Origin: SHLQ01 sp964441145
Lineage (GTDB): Bacteria; Actinomycetota; Acidimicrobiia; Acidimicrobiales; SHLQ01
Direction: 5' to 3'
DNA length: 13,107 bases
Assembly: GCA_964441145.1 (NCBI GenBank)
Contig: CAYTUB010000081.1
Coordinates: forward strand, 1 to 13,107
Shown: positions 13,055-13,107 of the stretch, piece by piece
How positions within the stretch are numbered: the stretch's first letter is position 1
Layout: each line of letters opens with the position of its first letter
Notes under the pieces: generated by a model
What the model was told of the DNA's origin: nothing
The model's database searches: none
What the model saw: the letters and a program-made list of their open reading frames with translations, nothing else
Program-made: the position numbers and the translations under genes

Positions 13055-13107
13055 AAGATTTGTCCCCCGTTAGGAACCTATGCGGTATCAAACGGGGGAC
13101 AAATCTT
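13055..13107. repeat. REP-like inverted repeat element, copy 3 (perfect arms)
   Basis: AAGATTTGTCCCCCGTT (13055-13071) and AACGGGGGACAAATCTT (13091-13107) are perfect 17-bp reverse complements around a 19-base spacer. Total length is 53 bases, the same as copy 1 (166-218). It lies 16 bases upstream of the M20 start codon and reaches the very end of the window, so any flanking structure beyond is unseen. Its location means it overlaps the M20 leader or promoter region. Confidence 0.9.

Overview
This is a GC-rich, gene-dense window that reads like an actinobacterium, probably a member of the class Acidimicrobiia (Ilumatobacter-like). That placement is an inference. It rests on a mycoredoxin-type CGDC glutaredoxin, lipoproteins with an A-A-C-G-G start, a Thr/Ser-rich linker on an L,D-transpeptidase, and weakly conserved or GTG/TTG starts. 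No rRNA, tRNA, CRISPR array, integrase or transposase gene is visible.

Layout, left to right. (1) 2-187, plus strand: the C-terminal end of an alpha/beta hydrolase of the monoacylglycerol-lipase/S33 type. (2) 223-606, minus: a small two-helix membrane protein with a PLDc_N (cardiolipin synthase N-terminal-like) domain. (3) 748-1296, minus, and 1439-2002, plus: a divergent redox pair, a mycoredoxin-acetyltransferase fusion and an AhpD-like carboxymuconolactone decarboxylase family protein, which share a 142-bp intergenic region with two perfect palindromes. (4) 2050-13039: an 11-kb run of nine genes, all on the minus strand. In transcription order these are an M20 metallopeptidase; a complete BMP-type (nucleoside-family) ABC importer with lipoprotein, double ATPase and two permeases; a degenerate GGDEF protein; an L,D-transpeptidase lipoprotein; a membrane diguanylate cyclase; and a membrane sensor histidine kinase.

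How the genes work together. The BMP lipoprotein would capture a substrate outside the membrane, the two permeases form the channel, and the ATPase powers uptake. A strong intrinsic terminator-like hairpin between the lipoprotein and ATPase genes probably lets the binding protein be made in excess. The M20 hydrolase directly upstream may process an imported or related amide/peptide. The diguanylate cyclase and histidine kinase overlap at the stop/start junction and are probably translationally coupled, which suggests a joint envelope-sensing/c-di-GMP module. A second, catalytically dead GGDEF protein lies two genes upstream of them in the direction of transcription, next to a peptidoglycan cross-linking enzyme.

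The feature least explained by the genes is an interspersed inverted-repeat element with arms related to AAGATTTGTCCCCC. It occurs as two paired copies (166-218 and 13055-13107) and one half copy (717-743). It abuts gene ends each time and supplies the last codons of the hydrolase. It resembles REP-type elements of the kind mobilised in trans by REP-associated (Y1-type) transposases. No stretch over 300 bases lacks a gene.
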